This document shows positions 53,417-62,676 of a DNA stretch of 64,000 bases, one piece after another. The notes below the pieces were generated by a model. That model did no database searches and was not told where the DNA came from. It saw only the letters and a program-made list of their open reading frames with translations. The position numbers were made by a program, and so were the translations under genes. How positions within the stretch are numbered: the first letter of the stretch is position 1; each line of letters opens with the position of its first letter. The stretch spans positions 62,001 to 126,000 of the forward strand of contig JAERTH010000042.1 in assembly GCA_016844955.1 (NCBI GenBank), written 5' to 3'. This DNA is from Fidelibacterota bacterium. Its GTDB lineage: Bacteria > Fidelibacterota > UBA8477 > JABMPR01.

Positions 53417-54754
53417 CTACTTGAAACTTATTCTTAAATCCAGCGCAGGTATTAAGGTGACACTGTCATGAGACCCTATTGCCGGAAAAACCGTTGGTAC
53501 AAGAGAGACCTGGTGGCTTTCAGCATAGGCCAGAGAGCCGTCGGGCTTCACATCCAGAATTTTTCGGGTTAATCTGGTTCCCGCTGCATAACCAGCCAGC
53601 GCGAGCGTTAGCATGGGTTCCGGGTCACTCACATCTAGCAGGATGGCTGTCCCAAACCCGAAGGCGGTGCCTGAGGCTGATCCCAACAACATGAGCGTAG
53701 ACTGACCGAAACTATAATCATGTGGGGCAATCATACGGTCATAGGCCAGAGTACTTCCAATGGCTCCCAAACCAGCAACCATAAAAAAGGTCTCCTCGTC
53801 TCCATCATCAAACAGAATGGATTGCAGCATCATGGTGTTCATAAATCCAAATCCCCAGCCCTGCATCAGCATGAGTGCATCCCCAAAACTATACTGTTTA
53901 TCCTTCACCAGACCATAACTGAAGTAGGCCCCTATTGGATATGAAATCAACTCGGTCAGGGCAAATTGCTTTCGCCATCTCTGCCACTCATTGTCCCTGT
54001 CGTCTGTTCTGCTGTCAAATTCATTGTAGCGATCTGGCTCAGAGTTTATTGCAGAAAATATCAATGTTGAGGTCAATCCTGAAATCCCGGTCCACATGGT
54101 CCAGGCCCAGGCCTGTCCATTGCTGGGTTCAAGTTTGTCAAACAAATATTCGCCACCATAATGACCTGCAGGCACTGAGGCCATGAGCATCCACATCCAG
54201 AGCGTTTCTGCGTCATTATTAGATCGATCACCATCTGGATATGCTTCCAATTCCAATAGGGTATTTAACCCAATGCCATAACGTAATCCCAGGAGAGAGC
54301 CGTAGCGCATCATCTGGGTTCGGGCATGGGACATTTCCATGTTTTTGGTGTACTCATAGGTCAGATAAAATGCTGTTCCCGCTGACACCATAACCCCACC
54401 CACATACCAGCGGCCATCCTCAGCATGCAGAACATAGGGGACACCCCACCCGTACAATCCAGACCCAATAGCAATATTTTGAAGAACCAATGGCCATCTT
54501 CCAGATTGATCCACTTGCCTTGTTTGCATGGGTGTCCAGCGTGATTCCCAGGCTCTGCTGCTGTCCACAGAGATTAGCATGGAATTCACCAGAATATCTA
54601 GCAGTGCCCTTTCTTCATTGGTGATTTTGCCATTCTCCATGGCTGCATCCCAGGCTTGTTTGTAATAGGATTGTTGTCTTAGTGTGTCAGTCTCCTGAGC
54701 GGCTAAACCACTCACAAGAATCAGAAGGACTAGAGTCGCAAGAATTGCTTTCAT
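53417..54754 (-). CDS. Exported membrane-associated protein of unknown function
   Basis: A 445-residue protein I do not recognise. It opens with a signal peptide (KAILATLVLLILVSGLAAQE) and contains several hydrophobic, glycine-rich segments such as IGSGLYGWGVPYV, GTAFYLTYEYT, LLGSASGTAFGFGTAILL and LALAGYAAGTRL, in the manner of an envelope protein with membrane helices or a small beta-barrel. A charged SRTDDRDNEWQRWRK loop is in the middle. The upstream region (54755-54923) is shared with the divergent ClC gene. Function unknown. Confidence 0.72.
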   Translation of the reverse strand: MKAILATLVLLILVSGLAAQETDTLRQQSYYKQAWDAAMENGKITNEERALLDILVNSMLISVDSSRAWESRWTPMQTRQVDQSGRWPLVLQNIAIGSGLYGWGVPYVLHAEDGRWYVGGVMVSAGTAFYLTYEYTKNMEMSHARTQMMRYGSLLGLRYGIGLNTLLELEAYPDGDRSNNDAETLWMWMLMASVPAGHYGGEYLFDKLEPSNGQAWAWTMWTGISGLTSTLIFSAINSEPDRYNEFDSRTDDRDNEWQRWRKQFALTELISYPIGAYFSYGLVKDKQYSFGDALMLMQGWGFGFMNTMMLQSILFDDGDEETFFMVAGLGAIGSTLAYDRMIAPHDYSFGQSTLMLLGSASGTAFGFGTAILLDVSDPEPMLTLALAGYAAGTRLTRKILDVKPDGSLAYAESHQVSLVPTVFPAIGSHDSVTLIPALDLRISFK

Positions 54755-54923
54755 CGGAACCTCCTCAGGTGGAACAAAATATAACTCGACCCTTCCAGCT
54801 TGAGGTCAAGTATTTTGGCATATATTCACTTTCCGCAAAGACCAACCTTGCAATGGGTGGGCTCATGGTTTAATTAGCATGACCAGTAATTGTTGAGTTT
54901 TCAGAAAGGAAATTCAAGACCTC

Positions 54924-57020
54924 ATGACCACTCCCCTCAATACAGAAAGAATTAGCAAACTCCGCAAGCGCTTGAATCACCGTCGCGCCAGATACGTCTG
55001 GGTTCAGAACATCCTGTTCAAAATGAAGTCTTTCGATCAATTATTCGTCATGATTGTGGCCATGCTCATTGGGGTTTTTGCCGGTGTTATCTCAGCTGGA
55101 TTCCGGACGTTGATCGACTTTTTCCGTCATTCCATGTGGGGAGAGGGTGCGCTTATCCATGTGGCCATGGCAGCACCTTTGTATCTCAAGATTGGAATAC
55201 CTGCTTTTGGTGGTGCCTTGGTAGCCTGGGCAGTCAAACGCTTTGCACCTGAAGCCAAGGGTCATGGCGTTCCGGAGGTCATGAATGCTGTCGCAACCCA
55301 AAATGGTTTTATCCGAATGCGCGTGGTGCTTATCAAAGCTTTTGCCTCAGCCATGTCAATCGCCTCTGGTGCATCGGTGGGACGGGAAGGTCCCATCGTT
55401 CAAATTGGGTCCGCTTTTGGGTCTTCTGTGGGGCAATTATTTCAGGTCTCAGTCCGACGTATGAAAACCTTTATTGGGTGTGGTGCAGCAGCCGGAATTG
55501 CGGCTACGTTTAACGCGCCAATCGCGGGTGCTATTTTCGCTTCTGAGGTCATTCTGGGTGACTTCAGTGCAGCAGCCATCGGTCCCATAATTATTGCATC
55601 CGTTTTCGGAACCGTTGTCAGTCGTGGACTCTATGGTGATTTCCCTGCGTTTGTTCCCCCCACCTATACCCTGCATTCACCGGTTGAAATTATTTTCTAT
55701 ATCGTGCTAGGGATAGTCACAGGTGTAGTTGCCTGGCTTTTTGTTCGATCGCTTTACAAAACTGAAGATGTATTTGATACCTGGAAAGCTCCAGTTGCCA
55801 TCAAGGGATTACTGGGTGGTGCCCTGCTCGGTGGTGTAGCAGTTTACCTGCCTCAAATCCTGGGTGTAGGTTATGAAACCATGGAGTCTGTACTCAGTGG
55901 AAACCTGGGTTTATGGATAGCTGCAGGACTGGTCCTGGCTAAAATTTTTGCCACCAGTCTTTCTATGGGATTTGGTGCTTCCGGTGGAGTCTTTGCGCCC
56001 TCCCTGTTCATTGGATCGATGTTGGGTGGTGCTCTGGGAACGATCATTCATGGTATGTTTCCTGAAATTACTGCCAGCAGTGGGGCTTATGCTCTGGTGG
56101 GAATGGCGGCCATGGTTGCCGCCACAACACATGCTCCCGTTACGGCGGTGTTAATCATCTTTGAAATGACCACTGAATACACGGTAATCCTGCCCCTGAT
56201 GATATCCAGCATTATTGCCATGGTTATTTCCTCCCGTCTGCTAAAGGGCTCAAACATTTACACCTTGAAACTTCAGCGCCGGGGAATTGATATTTACGGT
56301 GGTAAAGACATAAATATTCTGGATCAGATCAACGTCAAATCTCTGAAAAAGAAAATAATTGATACCATTCCTGAGTCATTAACCCTGCAGGAATTGCTTG
56401 AAAAGATGTCGGTCAGCTCTGCATTGAACTTTTACGTGAAAGACAAAGAGAGTCAGTTAAGCGGTATCATCACCCACTCTGCCATGCGTCGCTATCTGAA
56501 TCATCATGAGGCGGTCCCGGAGGATGCCACAGTCATGGATATGATGAATCGCAAGTTTGAGGTCATTACTGACCAAACACCCATCCATGAAGTGCTGCGA
56601 AAAATGATTGAGATGGATTTGGAAGCGCTTCCTGTAGTAGATGAAAATCAAATGTTACAGGGAGAGGTTGAACGCACTTCAATCGTGCATCAATATCAGG
56701 AACAATTGATCCATGCTGAATCGGCCAAAGCCATGGCCAACTCCATGAAATTTATTCACAAGCAGTATCATGAAAAATCAGAGGTACTCCCCGGATTTCT
56801 CCTGGCTCGAATAAACGTCCCATCCACTTTTGTAAATCAGTCGCTTCTATCACTGAATGTGCGCCAATCGTTTGGGGTAGATATTCTGCTGATTCGCAGA
56901 ACAGTTGGTGATGCTGAAGTGGATATTATTCCAGATGCCAATGAGAAACTAAGACTATCAGACCAGTTACTGGTTTTTGGTGAGCAGGTCAGTGTAGAAT
57001 CCTTGTGTGATTCACACTAA
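54924..57020 (+). CDS. ClC chloride channel/transporter with CBS and TrkA-C domains
   Basis: A 698-residue ClC family protein. The membrane part (about residues 40-445) has the selectivity elements GREGPIVQIGSAFGS near residue 153, where the glutamate is the gating residue, and GFGASGGVFAPSLFIGSMLGG near residue 351. The cytosolic part has two CBS domains (about 475-600) and a TrkA-C (RCK_C) domain (about 615-698; FLLARINVPSTFVNQSLL). CBS plus TrkA-C on a bacterial ClC suggests nucleotide and ligand control of chloride/proton exchange or channel activity. It is transcribed alone. Confidence 0.93.
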   Translation: MTTPLNTERISKLRKRLNHRRARYVWVQNILFKMKSFDQLFVMIVAMLIGVFAGVISAGFRTLIDFFRHSMWGEGALIHVAMAAPLYLKIGIPAFGGALVAWAVKRFAPEAKGHGVPEVMNAVATQNGFIRMRVVLIKAFASAMSIASGASVGREGPIVQIGSAFGSSVGQLFQVSVRRMKTFIGCGAAAGIAATFNAPIAGAIFASEVILGDFSAAAIGPIIIASVFGTVVSRGLYGDFPAFVPPTYTLHSPVEIIFYIVLGIVTGVVAWLFVRSLYKTEDVFDTWKAPVAIKGLLGGALLGGVAVYLPQILGVGYETMESVLSGNLGLWIAAGLVLAKIFATSLSMGFGASGGVFAPSLFIGSMLGGALGTIIHGMFPEITASSGAYALVGMAAMVAATTHAPVTAVLIIFEMTTEYTVILPLMISSIIAMVISSRLLKGSNIYTLKLQRRGIDIYGGKDINILDQINVKSLKKKIIDTIPESLTLQELLEKMSVSSALNFYVKDKESQLSGIITHSAMRRYLNHHEAVPEDATVMDMMNRKFEVITDQTPIHEVLRKMIEMDLEALPVVDENQMLQGEVERTSIVHQYQEQLIHAESAKAMANSMKFIHKQYHEKSEVLPGFLLARINVPSTFVNQSLLSLNVRQSFGVDILLIRRTVGDAEVDIIPDANEKLRLSDQLLVFGEQVSVESLCDSH

Positions 57021-57064
57021 GCTCCACACCCTCCTTTAGTACAGCCCAATTCAGACTCATTCTT

Positions 57065-57118
57065 AAATGAGATAAATTTTATCATTTGTTTTGCAATTGA
57101 GACCGATTCGCATTATTC
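57065..57118 (+). promoter_or_regulatory. Fur-box-like operator upstream of the porin gene
   Basis: Two adjacent A/T-rich imperfect palindromes lie 47-100 bases before the porin start. The first (57065-57087) reads AAATGAGATAAA and TTTTATCATTT in inverted form. The second (57097-57118) begins TTGAGACCGATTCGCATTAT, which resembles the 19-bp Fur consensus GATAATGATAATCATTATC at about 12 positions. Iron control of the three genes behind it is therefore plausible. Confidence 0.4.
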
Positions 57119-57164
57119 TATTTGCATGTTAATAACACACACTAAACCGTAAGGATAAAATATT

Positions 57165-58253
57165 GTGACAATGACTAGAATACTTATCGCCGTCTCCCTG
57201 CTGCTGGTCAGCCACGCATTTGCTAATGAGGAGATGCTATTGAACGAGGATTTTTTCGAGCCAAAAACAACCCTTGGAGGGTATGGCGAGCTCCACTATA
57301 ACCATATTGACAAAGGTGAAAACTCAGTCTCAAAAACACTGGATTTTCACCGTTTTGTCTTGTTCCTATCCCACTCCTGGACTGAACAATGGTCTTTCAA
57401 GGCTGAGCTCGAACTGGAACACAATTTTGTCCAGAGTGGCCAGGGTGAACTCGAATTGGAACAAGCTTATATAAACTATCATCTTTCTTCACGTTTTGGG
57501 GTTCAAGTAGGTGTAGTTCTGCCATCTATTGGATTGCTGAATGAGCATCATGAACCACCATTATTTTTTAGCGTTGAGCGTCCAGATTATGCAAAGGTTA
57601 TCATTCCCACCACATGGTTTGGGAACGGACTTTCTGTCTATGGTCGCCTGAAAGCCCTGGACTACAAACTCACCGTTATGGAGGGTCTTGATGCAACAAA
57701 GATTTCAAACTCCAGCGGTATTCGCGGTGGAAGATATAAAGGTTATAAATCGCCTGCGGATGAGTTCTTGTATACTGCAAGGTTAAACTATTCTGGGATA
57801 CCGGGGATAAAGACCGGGTTTTCAGCTTCAGTCACCAAGGCAATGGGTGGTGCTGATTATATAGATATCCCACTATCCCTTCTTGAAGTTCACGGTCAAG
57901 TGAGGAAAAACAATTTCATCGCCACGGGAGAGTATGGTATGATTCAGTATGGAGAGGGAAACCTGGAGTCTTCTCAAGGTTATTACCTGGACGTTGGATA
58001 TAACCTGGCTTCCTTTTTTAACATGGCGGGAGAATTTATACCCTGGAGCCGCATAACAAGCTATAACACTGCTTCATCCACCTCCGTAGGTGGAGATGAA
58101 ATCAAACAATTCAGTTATTCAAAATGGATGTCTGGCCTGACATTCAACCCCATTGAGCAAGTCAGCTTTAAATTGGATTATAGTGTCAAAACAAATGAGT
58201 TGACCAAGGATCAGACCCAGACAATTAACCTTGGTGCTGGATACCAGTTTTGA
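57165..58253 (+). CDS. Outer-membrane porin-like protein
   Basis: A 362-residue outer-membrane beta-barrel protein. A signal peptide of about 20 residues (VSLLLVSHAFA) is followed by TTLGGYGELHYNHID, then repeated amphipathic strands of 8-12 residues with aromatic girdles, and a final GAGYQF ending in phenylalanine, the classic barrel signal. It resembles phosphate-selective porin-like or OprO-type proteins in layout. The GTG start at 57165 is 9 bases after AAGGA; an ATG two codons later is an alternative. It is the first gene of a trio with an FMN-binding protein and a membrane protein. Confidence 0.8.
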   Translation: MTMTRILIAVSLLLVSHAFANEEMLLNEDFFEPKTTLGGYGELHYNHIDKGENSVSKTLDFHRFVLFLSHSWTEQWSFKAELELEHNFVQSGQGELELEQAYINYHLSSRFGVQVGVVLPSIGLLNEHHEPPLFFSVERPDYAKVIIPTTWFGNGLSVYGRLKALDYKLTVMEGLDATKISNSSGIRGGRYKGYKSPADEFLYTARLNYSGIPGIKTGFSASVTKAMGGADYIDIPLSLLEVHGQVRKNNFIATGEYGMIQYGEGNLESSQGYYLDVGYNLASFFNMAGEFIPWSRITSYNTASSTSVGGDEIKQFSYSKWMSGLTFNPIEQVSFKLDYSVKTNELTKDQTQTINLGAGYQF

Positions 58254-58318
58254 GGATTGGCATTTCACAATCAGTTTCGCTTTTTGAACTGTGCTTATTC
58301 AACTAAAGCACGCCACAA

Positions 58319-58879
58319 ATGAGTAGAACTACACTTTTAATTTACCTTATTTTAATGCTGTCATCGTCCTTAATTGCTGAGTCAATTAAGGATGATGCAG
58401 AGCGAAAAATCGTTCATTTCTTTGGCACAGAAGTGGATTTAGAGTTTGACGCTTACAGTATTCCAGAGGCAATTAAACAAACTGTTGAACAAAATTCAAA
58501 CCAGCGTTTCTTTCGTGACAAAGTTTACTATTGGACCGTTCTAAAAAAAGACAGTACAGTAGCAATTGCAGTGCTTGATAATGTATTGGGCAAAGCAATG
58601 CCCATCACCTTCATGATTATTTTTGATGGTTCCGGTGCCATTTTGAATGCTCACATCATAAAGTATCGTGAATCTATTGGAGGAGAGGTCTCAAATCCTG
58701 CATGGTTGAATCAATTCAACGGATTCAATCAAACAGATTTTGCTAACTCAAAGGCCAAAGTTGATGGAATAAGTGGGGCGACTATTTCAGTAAGGTCAGT
58801 ATCAAAAGGCTTCAAGAAATTGAGTCTGCTGTTTCCTGAAATCAAGCTGCATGTCAACAATAAATTAAGGAAAAGGTAA
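58319..58879 (+). CDS. Periplasmic FMN-binding domain protein
   Basis: A 186-residue exported flavoprotein of the FMN_bind (RnfG/NqrC-like) family. A signal peptide covers about the first 20 residues. Near residue 156 the sequence KVDGISGATISVRSVSKG carries the SGAT motif, whose threonine receives FMN covalently through ApbE. The central VAIAVLDNVLGKAMPITFMIIFDGSGAILNAHIIKYRESIGGEV is the fold core. It lies between the porin and a small membrane protein; a periplasmic electron-transfer role, for instance in metal reduction, is an inference. Confidence 0.87.
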   Translation: MSRTTLLIYLILMLSSSLIAESIKDDAERKIVHFFGTEVDLEFDAYSIPEAIKQTVEQNSNQRFFRDKVYYWTVLKKDSTVAIAVLDNVLGKAMPITFMIIFDGSGAILNAHIIKYRESIGGEVSNPAWLNQFNGFNQTDFANSKAKVDGISGATISVRSVSKGFKKLSLLFPEIKLHVNNKLRKR

Positions 58880-58881
58880 TC

Positions 58882-59418
58882 ATGAATTTCCAGGTCACGC
58901 TCACTTCACTGCCAGGTCCACTGAAAAGAGCGCTGCTCGCATTTATTCTTTTACAGGTGTCTGGTGTATTATTTGGGCTGACAACTTTATTTCTGGAAAC
59001 CGATTTGAGTATGTCGGGTACAGTGACACATTACCGTGGTGACCCTCCTCCCGTGAATGAGTTAGAAATTCAAGAAAACTTTGAAAAGCCCCTTTCACAA
59101 TTACTACTGACAACCCACAATCACCTGTTGGGCTTCTCTTTTATTTTCATTTTGCTCATGCCACTTTTCTATCTTTCAAATACTGTTATGGGTACACTCA
59201 AAAACATTTTGCTGATTGAACCCTTCATATCAGTTCTTATCACATTTTTATCTATTTGGGGACTCAGGTTCATCAGCCCCCATTTCGTCTATTTATCGAT
59301 GTTCTTTGGGCTACTAACCTATATTTCATACTTCTTAATCGTGGGTATAATTAGCTATGAGCTGGCCTTCAAAAAGAGCGACTCTGTTCCATTGGTCACC
59401 CCTGCCAGTAATCCTTGA
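58882..59418 (+). CDS. Small membrane protein linked to the FMN-binding protein
   Basis: A 178-residue inner-membrane protein with about four transmembrane helices. A short periplasmic loop (HYRGDPPPVNELEIQENFEKPLSQ) leads to THNHLLGFSFIFILLMPLF, a histidine pair at the start of a helix that could bind heme or metal. Related small membrane proteins accompany periplasmic electron-transfer proteins in other genomes, but I cannot name the family. It is 2 bases after the FMN-binding gene and overlaps the convergent trmO gene tail to tail by 23 bases. Confidence 0.75.
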   Translation: MNFQVTLTSLPGPLKRALLAFILLQVSGVLFGLTTLFLETDLSMSGTVTHYRGDPPPVNELEIQENFEKPLSQLLLTTHNHLLGFSFIFILLMPLFYLSNTVMGTLKNILLIEPFISVLITFLSIWGLRFISPHFVYLSMFFGLLTYISYFLIVGIISYELAFKKSDSVPLVTPASNP

Positions 59419-59860
59419 GTAATTCAGAAACCCATTGAGGCTGTTGGGGATTGTTTGGTAGAAATTCCTTATAGATGGGCTTAATGTCCAATACAGGAGA
59501 TCCATTCACCGCATCTAACCCCTGAACCGTTAAGATACGTCCATCAATGCCCAGGATTTTTGCTGAAGTGAGTCCAATGGGGTTGGGATGGTGGGTTGAG
59601 CGCTGGGCCAAAACGCCAAGCTCAGGCCACTCAGGGTTATTCCTGGGGTGCCTGGTAGCAGGAATATGTCTGTCCACATCATACCGGTGAAAGACAAAGA
59701 TCACCTCCACATGGGAGAATGTCTCCAACCCCTCAAACAGCGCTTCCGAATAGTCTTCATGTAACGTGATTTCAGAGATGATAGCTCCCCAGTCATCATC
59801 CCGTATATCTTTCCGGTTGTTAGAGACGGTGGCGATTGTCTTTAAACTGATGCTTTCCAT
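59396..59860 (-). CDS. trmO: tRNA (N6-threonylcarbamoyladenosine37-N6) methyltransferase TrmO
   Basis: A 154-residue TrmO (formerly TsaA/YaeB) protein, which methylates t6A37 of tRNAs using S-adenosylmethionine. It contains FEGLETFSHVEVIFVFHRYD near residue 43, the signature AQRSTHHPNPIGLTSAKIL near residue 86, and GLDAVNGSPVLDIKPI. The usual arginine before PNPIG is a histidine here (HHPNP), a small variation. It is shorter than E. coli TrmO and lacks its C-terminal extension, as in many bacteria and archaea. Confidence 0.92.
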   Translation of the reverse strand: MESISLKTIATVSNNRKDIRDDDWGAIISEITLHEDYSEALFEGLETFSHVEVIFVFHRYDVDRHIPATRHPRNNPEWPELGVLAQRSTHHPNPIGLTSAKILGIDGRILTVQGLDAVNGSPVLDIKPIYKEFLPNNPQQPQWVSELLKDYWQG

Positions 59861-59900
59861 ATCAATCTCATACCCTGTATAGCTTCAACTTCGAGATTAC

Positions 59901-59962
59901 TTCATCCTTCGACGGGCTCCAGTCTACGCGCCTTGAGCTTCGACTTGGCAAGCAGGATGAGG
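59901..59962. repeat. Imperfect palindrome with TCATCCT/AGGATGA ends
   Basis: The 113-base gap between trmO and the M1 peptidase contains TCATCCTTCGACGGGCTC and, inverted, GCAAGCAGGATGA, forming a 7-bp outer stem with partial inner pairing. It is reminiscent of, but not the same as, the palindromes around 867-1417 and could act as a transcription-end hairpin for the peptidase mRNA. Confidence 0.35.
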
Positions 59963-59974
59963 ATCTGGAGTTTT

Positions 59975-61963
59975 TTACTTCACCAGGAGTAATTTTTGGA
60001 TAGCAGTCCTCTCGATAGTCTCCAGACGACAAAAATACACTCCGGCCTCAACCGTTTTACCCTGGTCATCAATACTGTTCCAGGATACCTCATGCCTTCC
60101 AGCACCATGATTTGTATTGAGCAATTCAACAATCTCTTTGCCATTAATGTCTACAATACTCATCCGGATTACACTGGATTCATCCAGGTTATAAGGAATG
60201 GTAGTGGTTGGATTAAAGGGATTGGGATAATTGGGCTCCAGGGAGAAAACCAGGGGAGCTTCAAACTCATTATCATCTATGCCAACCACGTATTCAGTGT
60301 TTCTCAAAATCCATTCATCCGGATCCATAACCAGGTCAGTAACTATTTCTCCTGGTGGGATTTGAAAATTAAAAGTCATGAAACTTTCGTGAATGCGCAG
60401 GACTGTATCAATTACTGACCCGGTAGTTGTTATGCGAAAGTCAACCGGCATGTCAAAGGTGGTCCCCTGTTGAACAACCTGCATCAAAAGGTTCTCACCC
60501 GTCTGTGCACGATAATTGCGGTAGCGGGGATAGCCCGGTCCATAAATCCACTGTTGAAAGAAATTATTCAAGTCAAGACCGCTGACTTCTTCACAGACCA
60601 TTTGAAATTGTTCAGTGGTGGCTGAAGCATATTTGAGCTGGGGATCATCAGAATAGGTCTGAAGTATTTCAAAAAAGGTATCATCCCCCACAATGTGCCG
60701 CAGCATATGTAAAACCCAGGCTCCTTTGCAATAGGAAAGGTCCCAATCAAAGATTTCGTCCTCTGAAGTATCTTCAACATAAATGCTACCCGCCTGATCT
60801 GAAAGGTCCTTGGAATCCGCCATCTTCTGCCGGTAACCAGCCAAGCCATTATACGCTTCCTCCCACAATGCTTCCGCATAACGTGCGAAACCTTCATTTA
60901 ACCAGATGTGATGATAACTATGGCAGGTGATCATATCGCCATACCACATGTGTGATAACTCGTGTGCAACCCTCCGCATGGTAGGATTCCCCATGGAGGT
61001 CAGGGTCTGGTGTTCCATTCCATAGCCCTTGCCCCACTCAGCATGACCATATTTCTCATCCATAAAGGGGTAGGGTCCAAACTGACCTGCAAACAATTCC
61101 AGCATTTGTGGCAAGAGGTTATAATTAGTTGTCATGTAGTATGGATCGGGGGTGTCGGGATGACTATACGTATAGAACAAAATGGGCAAGGTGTCATTGT
61201 TGGCATCGATGTACTCAGTGCCCCATTCATAAAAATCATAGATCGATAGAGAAAGCAGGTAGGTTGCAATGGGATGACCTACATGCCAGTGCCAGGTTTT
61301 GGTCCCATCACCATTGTCCACTGTGGATTCCAGACGGCCATTGGAGGCAACTTTGAGATAATCCGCAATGGTCACTACAATATCAACAGAATCAGGTTTG
61401 TCTCTGGGGAAGTCAACACATGGCCACCAGTCTCGCGCATTATAGGGTTGTGATTCAGTCCAGATGGAACGTTGTCCATTTTCGTAATCCCAGTTAAATC
61501 CCTGATCATCACGATTCCCTGCTGGGCCACTTTCTGAGAATATCTCTATTGAAAAATGCTCACCGATACTGAGGCTGTCGGGAGCAGGTATCTGGAGCAT
61601 ATCATTGGTGTGTATGAAGGACGAAGTATCCCCATTCAGAATCACAGTATTTACCGTAATATCACCCACACCTAGATTATCCGTGGAGTAATCCAACTCG
61701 ATGGTTTCCAGTGTGGTATCCAGGACGATCAATTCCACATTAAATTCATTCACCATTGATGTGGTGGCGAGATCCATATTTAAATTCAATTTATAGTAGG
61801 CGATATCGATCTTGCCCTGTTCAGTGGAGGGCTGCACATCTCTCATTAATTCGCTTTGATACGCATGCCCACATTTCACATCCTCATCAATAAAAGCAGT
61901 CAGATTGATGGAGAATAGGACACTCACCAGGAATATTCCAGAATTTCGTATTAATGGACTCAT
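59975..61963 (-). CDS. Secreted M1 family aminopeptidase with C-terminal sorting domain
   Basis: A 662-residue exported zinc peptidase. After a signal peptide and the M1 beta-domain, a GMEHQT motif replaces GAMEN, as in the CoaX/cold-active M1 subgroup. The zinc site is HELSHMWYGD near residue 334, with the distal ligand in WLNEGFARYAE near residue 355. The last 90 residues open YPNPFNPTTTIPYNLDE and end AIQKLLLVK, a type IX-like sorting domain, so the enzyme is probably released or surface-anchored. It follows the AlkD gene by 2 bases. Confidence 0.93.
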   Translation of the reverse strand: MSPLIRNSGIFLVSVLFSINLTAFIDEDVKCGHAYQSELMRDVQPSTEQGKIDIAYYKLNLNMDLATTSMVNEFNVELIVLDTTLETIELDYSTDNLGVGDITVNTVILNGDTSSFIHTNDMLQIPAPDSLSIGEHFSIEIFSESGPAGNRDDQGFNWDYENGQRSIWTESQPYNARDWWPCVDFPRDKPDSVDIVVTIADYLKVASNGRLESTVDNGDGTKTWHWHVGHPIATYLLSLSIYDFYEWGTEYIDANNDTLPILFYTYSHPDTPDPYYMTTNYNLLPQMLELFAGQFGPYPFMDEKYGHAEWGKGYGMEHQTLTSMGNPTMRRVAHELSHMWYGDMITCHSYHHIWLNEGFARYAEALWEEAYNGLAGYRQKMADSKDLSDQAGSIYVEDTSEDEIFDWDLSYCKGAWVLHMLRHIVGDDTFFEILQTYSDDPQLKYASATTEQFQMVCEEVSGLDLNNFFQQWIYGPGYPRYRNYRAQTGENLLMQVVQQGTTFDMPVDFRITTTGSVIDTVLRIHESFMTFNFQIPPGEIVTDLVMDPDEWILRNTEYVVGIDDNEFEAPLVFSLEPNYPNPFNPTTTIPYNLDESSVIRMSIVDINGKEIVELLNTNHGAGRHEVSWNSIDDQGKTVEAGVYFCRLETIERTAIQKLLLVK

Positions 61964-61965
61964 GA

Positions 61966-62676
61966 CTAAAGCTCTCCTTTTAAGTATGCCTGTCGGCGTG
62001 GCTCTGGAAATTTTTCGATTGCATAGCGCAGCATGGTGCGCGGCATGTCTTGATAGTGTTTAAGGAGAAATGTCTCCTCGGTTGGTCGACTCCGGTTTCC
62101 AACTTCACGGAGCATCCAACCAACCGCCTTGTGGATAAGGTCTTCGGTATCGTGGAGCAGTATTTCTGAAAGCTTAAGTGTATCCTGGAAATCATATTGA
62201 CGGATAAGGTGATAACTTGCTATTATCGCTATGCGTCTTTCCCACAAGTCAGTAGAATTGGCCAAAGCAATCAAGGGATATCTATCTTTCTCAAACAGGA
62301 AATCTCCAACAATCTGCAAGGCTGAGCTATCCACCAGGTCCCAATTATTGACAAAACCGGTATGGGTCAAATAGGCATGGTAAACCACTTCTTTTCCTGA
62401 AGGATCAGCCTGATTGTATAGGTTCACCATCATGAAAAGAGCGGTTAGGCGAGCTTCATGATATTTTGATTTTAATAACTCAAGGGCGTCTTCAAGACCA
62501 AAATGTTTTTGTTGTTTGGCAAGCGCTCTCAGTTTGGGGACTTTGATTCCCAGAAATATATCCCCCTCACCGTATTCCCCTTTTCCCGTCTTGAAAAAAC
62601 GCTGTGAGTGTTGCGCTCGTTCTGAGTCACCCAAAACCTTGAGCGCTTCAACTATTTGCTTGCTCACCTTAGGCAT
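61966..62676 (-). CDS. AlkD-like DNA alkylation repair protein
   Basis: A HEAT-repeat-like protein of about 236 residues of the DNA alkylation repair (AlkC/AlkD) superfamily. It includes FLGIKVPKLRALAKQ, LLKSKYHEARLTALFMM, NNWDLVDSSALQIVGDFL and ERRIAIIASYHLI, then DLIHKAVGWMLREVG, the last typical of AlkD. The longer open frame starts at 62724, but MPKVSKQ at 62676 overlaps the HAD stop by 8 bases behind AGGA and is preferred. Like AlkD it probably excises bulky or charged alkyl adducts such as 3- and 7-alkylpurines. Together with tag and dinB it forms a loose DNA-repair neighbourhood. Confidence 0.9.
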   Translation of the reverse strand: MPKVSKQIVEALKVLGDSERAQHSQRFFKTGKGEYGEGDIFLGIKVPKLRALAKQQKHFGLEDALELLKSKYHEARLTALFMMVNLYNQADPSGKEVVYHAYLTHTGFVNNWDLVDSSALQIVGDFLFEKDRYPLIALANSTDLWERRIAIIASYHLIRQYDFQDTLKLSEILLHDTEDLIHKAVGWMLREVGNRSRPTEETFLLKHYQDMPRTMLRYAIEKFPEPRRQAYLKGEL

